Source: Myxococcus qinghaiensis
GTDB taxonomy: Bacteria; Myxococcota; Myxococcia; Myxococcales; Myxococcaceae
Direction: 5' to 3'
Assembly: GCF_024198215.1 (NCBI RefSeq)
Contig: NZ_JAKCFA010000005.1
Location: 434,001 to 498,000, forward strand
Length of the DNA: 64,000 nt
Shown: positions 59,155 to 64,000 of the stretch, one piece after another
Position numbering within the stretch: the stretch's first letter is position 1
How the letters are laid out: every line of letters starts with the position of its first letter
Notes under the pieces: model-generated
Told to the model about the DNA's origin: nothing
What the model saw: the letters and a program-made list of their open reading frames with translations, nothing else
Database searches by the model: none
Made by a program: the position numbers and the translations under genes

Positions 59155-61887
59155 CTAGCGTCGTCGCCCCCCGGCGCCGGGCTTGCCCGCCTTCTTGCGA
59201 GCCGAGGCCTGCTCGCTCGTGCGTGACGAGGCTTGCTTGCCGCGGGGAGAGGACTGCTTGCTCGTGCGCGGCGAAGCCTGCTTGCCACGGGGAGTGGCCT
59301 GCTGGCTTCTGGGCGCCGGAGCCTGCTTCTTCGCGCGGCCGTGCGCCTTCGGGCCCGCCATGTCACGCGCGGGAGACAGCACCTCCAGTCGCTCCCGCAG
59401 CGCACGCGTCACGTCCTTCAGCGCGTCCACCTCCTCGCGCAGGGCGGCCAGTTCGCGCGCTTGAGGCTCACCCTCGCGCAGCGCGCGCACCGTCTCCCGG
59501 GCGGCACGGCGGGCGCGGGCGTCGCTCAGCGGCGTGCCCTCCAGGGCCGGGACGAGGCGCCGGTCTCCGAGCGTCCTCGCGGCCTCGAAGACGCCCATCT
59601 GCACGCGGAACATCGAATCCCGCAGCAACTCCGTGAGCAGGTCCACGGCCTCGCGCTGTCGGCCCGCGACCTCCGCGAGCTTCGCCACGGCCTGGGTCGC
59701 GGCGCGGCGCAGGAAGGCGGGCTGACCGTACGCGGTGCGAGCCTCCACCAGCGTGAAGGCGGCGGGGTCCTGTGACTCGGCGAGCCCGTCCATGGCGCCC
59801 ACCGCGATGACGTCCTGGAACGACGCGCGCGTGGAGGCCGTCTCCAGCACCGTCAGCGCATCCGCGGCGCGCAGCTTGCCGTAGCTGCGCGCGGCCTCTG
59901 CCTCCACGAAGTAGCTGGTGTCTCCAGATTGCAGGAGCGCGCGGAGGAGCGCGATGACCTCCGCGTCGCGGCGGAACTCGCCCAGCGCGGCCACCACGGC
60001 GCGGCGCACGCGGGGGTGCTCGGCGCGCAGGGCTCGGAGCAGTCGCGCCCGTGCCTCGGGCGTGCGGATGCGGCCCAGGGCCCTGGCGCTGGCGGCGCGG
60101 GTGCCCCAGAACAGACGCGGGTCCGTGAGCGCCGCGCCCAGGGCCTCCACGGCGCGGAAGCCTCCATCGCGACCCAGCGCATGCGCGGCCTCGGTGCGCG
60201 CGCGGGACTCCGGCGCGGCGCGCAGCTCCTCCAGCCAGAGGCCCACGGACTTGTCCACGTCCAGCGTGCCGAGCACGTCGCGGCGCGGGTCCACGCGCAC
60301 CTGTGAGGGAGCGGCGGCGCACGGCAGGTGGAAGAAGTGCTCCGCGTCCGTCACATCCAGGCGGTGCAGGGTGTCCTGGCCGTCGGCGGTGACGCGAACA
60401 TCCAGCGGCAGGCGGAACAAGGGCGTGCCGGCGTCGGTGCGCTGCGTCTGCCGCACCTTGAGGCGCAGGCGCCGGTCCTCGGCCTCGTAGCGCACCTCCA
60501 CCTTGAGCTCCGGGTGGCCGGGGGCGAAGACGTACTGGTCGAAGAACGCGTCCAGGTTGTGGCCGGTGGCCTGCTCGAAGGCGCGCGCCAGGTCCACCGT
60601 CTCCACCGAGCCGTGGCGGTGGCGGGAGACGTAGTGGCGCAGGCCCCGGAAGAACAAGTCATCGCCCAGGCGGCGGCGCAGCTCGTGGAGGACCAGGCCG
60701 CCCTTCTCGTAGAGATGCCGGTCGAAGACATCCAGCGGCGCGTGGAAGCGGCGCGAGACGATGGGACGCGCGTAGCGCTCCTTCACCTCGCCCAGGTACG
60801 CCTCCAGGTCCGAGAGGCGGTGCTGGTCGGCCTCGTCCTGGCTGTCGGCGCGCTCCTTCCAGAGCACCTCGAACCAGGTGGCGAAGCCCTCGTTGAGCCA
60901 GCCGTGGGGCCAGTCGCGGCAGGTGAGCAAATCACCGAACCACTGGTGCGCCAGCTCGTGGGAGATGAGCGGCTCCGCGTTGTAGTCGGCGTGGGCGCGC
61001 GCGTCGTGGAGGACGGAGTCGGTGAGGCTGGTGGCGGTGGTGTTCTCCATGCCGCCGAAGATGAACTCGGTGAGGAACACCTGCGCGTAGCCGCTCCAGG
61101 GGTAGGGCTCGCCGGTGGCCTCCTGGAACACGCGAATCATCTCCGGGGTGCGGCGCACACAGCGCAGCGCGTCCTCGCGCCGGCCGCGCGGGAAGAGGTA
61201 GCGCAGCGGCACCGTGCCCGACGTGTCGGTGAGCTCCTCGAAGTCACCCACGGCGAGCGTGACGAGGTAGGGCGCGTGCGGCTGCTCCATGCGGAAGTGC
61301 TGCGTGCGCCGTCCGTCCTGGACACCGTCACTCACGAGCACGCCGTTGGACAGCGCCGTCAGTCCCTCGGGGAAGGTGGCGATGAGCTCCGAGGTGGACT
61401 TCTGCGCGGGCGTGTCCAGGCAGGGAAACCAGCAGCGCGCGTCGGTGTCCTGGTTCTGCGTCCACGCCTGCCGGGGCCGGTCCGGATAGGCGGCTTCGGG
61501 TCCCCAGAAGTAGAGGCCCCGGCGCGGGCGGGCGGCGTAGTGCACGGCCACCTCCACGGCGTGGCCCGGCTCCAGCGGCGAGGGCAGGTCCACGCGCACG
61601 TGCGTGCCGGAGTTGGAGAAGCGCGCGGTGCGCCCGTCGACGAGGACGCTCGACACCTCCAGGTCCACGGCGTCGAAGGTGAGGGTGGACAGCGAGCGGA
61701 CGGCGGAGACGCGGGTGGTGCAGACGCCCGTGATGGAGCCTTGCTCGAAGTCGAGCTCCAGCTCGATGCGGACGTGCTCGGCGCGGATGGGACGCTCCGC
61801 GGCATAGTGCTCGGCGGCGCCAGGGAGGCCAAAGGCGCGGGACTGAGGGAGGGCGGGCTCGGAGGAGTGACGGTGGCAGCAGCGCAT
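59155..61887 (-). CDS. M1 aminopeptidase with C-terminal HEAT repeats and basic tail
   Basis: This encodes 910 aa from the ATG at 61887. The N-terminal beta-saddle (about 25-210) precedes the catalytic domain with the exopeptidase motif FGGMENTTAT and the zinc site H310-E-L-A-H314 with E333 in WLNEGFATWF (HExxH-x18-E). HEAT-like repeats cover about 540-800 (ARLLRALRAEHPRVRRAVVA, LRRAATQAVAKLAEVAG). A coiled coil and a low-complexity tail (about 845-910) follow, with repeated PRGKQAS and PRTSKQ motifs rich in Lys, Arg and Ser. There is no signal peptide, so it removes N-terminal residues in the cytoplasm. The basic tail is unusual for M1 enzymes and could bind nucleic acid or polyphosphate. 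Confidence 0.92.
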   Translation of the reverse strand: MRCCHRHSSEPALPQSRAFGLPGAAEHYAAERPIRAEHVRIELELDFEQGSITGVCTTRVSAVRSLSTLTFDAVDLEVSSVLVDGRTARFSNSGTHVRVDLPSPLEPGHAVEVAVHYAARPRRGLYFWGPEAAYPDRPRQAWTQNQDTDARCWFPCLDTPAQKSTSELIATFPEGLTALSNGVLVSDGVQDGRRTQHFRMEQPHAPYLVTLAVGDFEELTDTSGTVPLRYLFPRGRREDALRCVRRTPEMIRVFQEATGEPYPWSGYAQVFLTEFIFGGMENTTATSLTDSVLHDARAHADYNAEPLISHELAHQWFGDLLTCRDWPHGWLNEGFATWFEVLWKERADSQDEADQHRLSDLEAYLGEVKERYARPIVSRRFHAPLDVFDRHLYEKGGLVLHELRRRLGDDLFFRGLRHYVSRHRHGSVETVDLARAFEQATGHNLDAFFDQYVFAPGHPELKVEVRYEAEDRRLRLKVRQTQRTDAGTPLFRLPLDVRVTADGQDTLHRLDVTDAEHFFHLPCAAAPSQVRVDPRRDVLGTLDVDKSVGLWLEELRAAPESRARTEAAHALGRDGGFRAVEALGAALTDPRLFWGTRAASARALGRIRTPEARARLLRALRAEHPRVRRAVVAALGEFRRDAEVIALLRALLQSGDTSYFVEAEAARSYGKLRAADALTVLETASTRASFQDVIAVGAMDGLAESQDPAAFTLVEARTAYGQPAFLRRAATQAVAKLAEVAGRQREAVDLLTELLRDSMFRVQMGVFEAARTLGDRRLVPALEGTPLSDARARRAARETVRALREGEPQARELAALREEVDALKDVTRALRERLEVLSPARDMAGPKAHGRAKKQAPAPRSQQATPRGKQASPRTSKQSSPRGKQASSRTSEQASARKKAGKPGAGGRRR

Positions 61888-62024
61888 AAGCAGCCCGACT
61901 CTTTCCCAAGCGCGAGCCACCGTCGAGACGGTGTTTCGTCGCACTGTTCCACCCTGCACCCTCTCGCGAGGACGCCGGACGTATCGCCTGCCGGCAGGGG
62001 GCGCTTCGGACTACGTTGTCCACC

Positions 62025-62948
62025 GTGCAGTTCGTTCTCTTCTTCTCAGACAAGCAGGTGCGCGAGCAGCTCTTCGCCCATGTGGACGGGACGCGAGGGT
62101 TGTTGCTCGTCACCGGGGTGCGTCATGGACCGGCCATGCGCTCCCCGGAGGCGCGCGAGCCCTTCGCCACCCTGGAGTTCCTCCACGGCCGCGTCTTGAC
62201 GCAGGTGCTCGTGGCCGACGAGGGGACAGCGGACGGCATGTGGAGGGACCCGCTGGGCGACCTGGGCGACAGGCTCTACCCGGAGAGTCGGGACGACGCG
62301 TACGCCGTCACCAGTGGTTACCTGCTGCTGGAGGACGGCCGGCCGCGCACGGTGGTGCGCAAGCACGGCCTGCCCGCGAACGACTTGTGGTTCCTGGAGG
62401 ACGCGCTCAGCCAGCTCACCTCGCGAGTCCCTCCGCCGGACCCGGCGAGGAAGCCCGGCACGAAGCGTCCCGAGCGCGCCCCCCGGTCTCCCCGGCGCCC
62501 GGCGAGCACCGGAGCTCCCTCTGACTCCGACGCGTCAAGAGGGCCACCGGACGACGGAGGCTGGAGCCAGCGCGCGCGGGGCGCACGCGCCCCGGGAGGC
62601 AGCCGGCGCGTCAGGCCCGAGCAGGCGTCCGCCTCGGAGTCGTCGAAGCCCTGGGATGATGCATCGGGTCATGACCCGCGAGAGGCGCACGCGGAGGACT
62701 CGGAGGCGACACCGCCTCGCGGCACCCGCGCCCCCTTGCCGCGCAAGGACGCGTGGGCGGTGCTGGGGCTCGCGAGGGACATGACGCTGGACGAGGCGCG
62801 CAAGGCGTTCCGCGCGCTCATCGCCGGGTACCACCCGGACAAGGTCTCCCACCTGGCGCCGGAGTTCCAGGAGCTGGCGGAGCGCCGCACGCGCGAAATC
62901 CTGGCGGCGTGGGAAGAGGTGGAGGACGAGCTGAAGTCCGGCCTGTGA
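62025..62948 (+). CDS. J-domain (DnaJ-like) protein
   Basis: This encodes about 307 aa from a GTG at 62025; a TTG at 62016 is nearly as good and neither has a strong binding site. The C-terminal J domain is clear: WAVLGLARDMTLDEARKAFR, then the HPD motif in GYHPDKVSHL. The N-terminal about 130 residues (FVLFFSDKQVREQLF...) are an unrecognised domain, joined to J by a Pro/Arg/Ser-rich disordered linker of about 100 residues. No zinc-finger or substrate domain of classical DnaJ is present. It should stimulate a DnaK-type ATPase for a particular client set by the N-terminal domain. Confidence 0.82.
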   Translation: MQFVLFFSDKQVREQLFAHVDGTRGLLLVTGVRHGPAMRSPEAREPFATLEFLHGRVLTQVLVADEGTADGMWRDPLGDLGDRLYPESRDDAYAVTSGYLLLEDGRPRTVVRKHGLPANDLWFLEDALSQLTSRVPPPDPARKPGTKRPERAPRSPRRPASTGAPSDSDASRGPPDDGGWSQRARGARAPGGSRRVRPEQASASESSKPWDDASGHDPREAHAEDSEATPPRGTRAPLPRKDAWAVLGLARDMTLDEARKAFRALIAGYHPDKVSHLAPEFQELAERRTREILAAWEEVEDELKSGL

Positions 62949-62957
62949 GCGCGCGCG

Positions 62958-63956
62958 TCAGCCCACGTCGGACGCGGGCGCGCCGGGCAGGGCGAGGATG
63001 GCGGGCGCGGACTCCAGGGCGAAGCGCGCGACGATGGGCATGTGGTCCGACAGCCCGTGGAAGCGGCTCTTGAGGTCCCCGAAGGGGCTCGTCTCGTGGG
63101 TGTCCAGCCAGCGCACGCCGCCCCCGGAGAACATGTGGTCCAGGTGCATGCGCATGTGCATGAAGCCCGCGGTGGGAAAGCCCCGCGACACGGTGGGGTC
63201 AATCTGCCCGACGGCGGCCTGGGCGCAGGTGAGGCGCACGTCGCCGGTGAGGTAGCGGAACACGGGCGTGGCCGGCGGCGAGTTGAAGTCCCCGCAGACG
63301 ACGAAGGGCTCGTTGGCGGAGAGGATGCCCACGAAGTCAGCCAGCTTGCGCGCCTCGTGGAGCTGGTTGACGCCGCAGCCCATCTTGTCCTTGGTGGACC
63401 AGAACTCCCGGGCGAAGGGCGTGGGCAGGCTCAGGTGCGTGTTGAAGACGTGGAAGGGACGGTTGTCCTCGCGTCGCAGCAGGCGCATGTGCGCGCAGAT
63501 GCGGCTCTGCTTGCGGTCCTTGAGGCGCTGCACGTGGTGGTGGGTGATGGACTGGGGCGCGTCCACGTTGTGCTTGTCCACCAGGAGGGTGCGCTTGTTG
63601 ACGAGCACCGCGAGCCCCGTGGTGTAGAGCGACACCTCGCCCAGCTTGTAGTGGTGCGCGCGGAAGTAGAACGCCTCGTAGGGCATCTCCCGGCCCTGGG
63701 CCGTGAAGATCTCCTCCATGCGCCCCATGAAGGCCATGAGCTGCGTCTCGCCGGGCAGCTTGGGCCGGTGGGCGATGGTGCTGCGCAAGGACGTCGTCTC
63801 CACCTCTTGAAGGCACACGACGTCCGGCAGCGGCTCCAGCGCCGCCAGCGCGGCGGCCACGCGGCGCTTGGGCCCCATGGTGCTCGCCAGGCCCCGGAGC
63901 ATGTGCCCGAAATAGCGGACGTTGTACGTGACGATTCGCAGCGAGGAGTCGGGCAT
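62958..63956 (-). CDS. Endonuclease/exonuclease/phosphatase family protein
   Basis: This encodes 332 aa from the ATG at 63956; an in-frame GTG upstream (63983) could add nine residues, and the gene may run further since the frame is open near the window edge. Family motifs in order: IVTYNVRYF, VVCLQEVE (metal-binding Glu), FNTHLSLP, VVCGDFNSPP, and SDHMPIVARF with the catalytic His. It is a metal-dependent phosphodiesterase or nuclease; the substrate (DNA, inositol phosphate or sphingomyelin) is not settled by sequence. There is no clear signal peptide, so action is probably cytoplasmic. Confidence 0.85.
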   Translation of the reverse strand: MPDSSLRIVTYNVRYFGHMLRGLASTMGPKRRVAAALAALEPLPDVVCLQEVETTSLRSTIAHRPKLPGETQLMAFMGRMEEIFTAQGREMPYEAFYFRAHHYKLGEVSLYTTGLAVLVNKRTLLVDKHNVDAPQSITHHHVQRLKDRKQSRICAHMRLLRREDNRPFHVFNTHLSLPTPFAREFWSTKDKMGCGVNQLHEARKLADFVGILSANEPFVVCGDFNSPPATPVFRYLTGDVRLTCAQAAVGQIDPTVSRGFPTAGFMHMRMHLDHMFSGGGVRWLDTHETSPFGDLKSRFHGLSDHMPIVARFALESAPAILALPGAPASDVG

Positions 63957-64000
63957 ACGCGGGTCCGTGCCCGTCCCGGGCACAGGCAGAAGGTACTCAC

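Noticed and set aside
1..64000. tRNA, rRNA or riboswitch genes
   Set aside because: I scanned the larger gaps for a CCA-ended cloverleaf, rRNA stretches or known riboswitch cores and recognised none; a covariance-model search would be the decisive test.

Overview
The window is high-GC DNA from a myxobacterium, very probably Myxococcus or a close relative in the Myxococcaceae. The strongest marker is an intact pomY-pomZ-pomX cell-division cluster (40221-44435). In its PomZ the residues K66, D90 and K268 fall at the positions known from M. xanthus, and PomX keeps the N-terminal K13/R15. Numerous secreted lipoproteins, FG-GAP/VCBS propellers, secreted metalloproteases, histidine kinases and HEAT-repeat proteins fit the same lineage. 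I see no rRNA, tRNA or convincing CRISPR array.

Layout. 1-1659 is the 3' part of a GAF/PAS histidine kinase. 1738-17094 is a secretion-rich block. It holds a HEAT-repeat membrane protein with a secreted partner (minus), a coupled plus-strand operon of two cysteine-repeat proteins, a seven-bladed propeller lipoprotein and a small cysteine protein, and a minus-strand run with two Hint-domain proteins, an M4 protease, an M1-like protease and an unknown membrane protein. A ceramidase and a PilZ-like protein follow. 17425-21784 carries a SWIM-finger DNA ligase, gluconokinase (between 13-bp inverted repeats) and an astacin-type protease with a propeller.

21781-25618 is the most unusual stretch. 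A 3' fragment of a LysR regulator (minus) and a 3' fragment of an alcohol dehydrogenase (plus) face away from each other. Between them lie a decayed partial copy of gluconokinase and a visibly A+T-richer two-gene cassette: an AAA_21-type ATPase and a protein that looks like a DUF4276/TOPRIM-type nuclease. I read this as an accessory cassette, possibly anti-phage, that replaced the divergent 5' halves of an older LysR-ADH pair.

25636-39522 holds metabolic and regulatory genes: a phosphotransferase with a B3/4 protein, an intact ADH, an ABC-F protein, a TetR regulator with tandem aldehyde dehydrogenases and a double operator, a PLD-GST-kinase operon, and a desaturase with an AraC regulator. After the Pom cluster come a CHASE2 adenylate cyclase operon with an M48 protease, two ferritin-like proteins, DUF924 and TspO. 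An ECF sigma factor is then translationally coupled to a 996-aa zinc-finger anti-sigma factor that carries TPR-like repeats and a CHAT protease domain. The right end has a PAS kinase, an M1 aminopeptidase with HEAT repeats and a basic tail, a J-domain protein and an endonuclease/exonuclease/phosphatase-family protein.

Limits: family calls come from reading motifs, not from searches. Starts were chosen by ribosome-binding sites and overlaps, and uncertain ones are stated.
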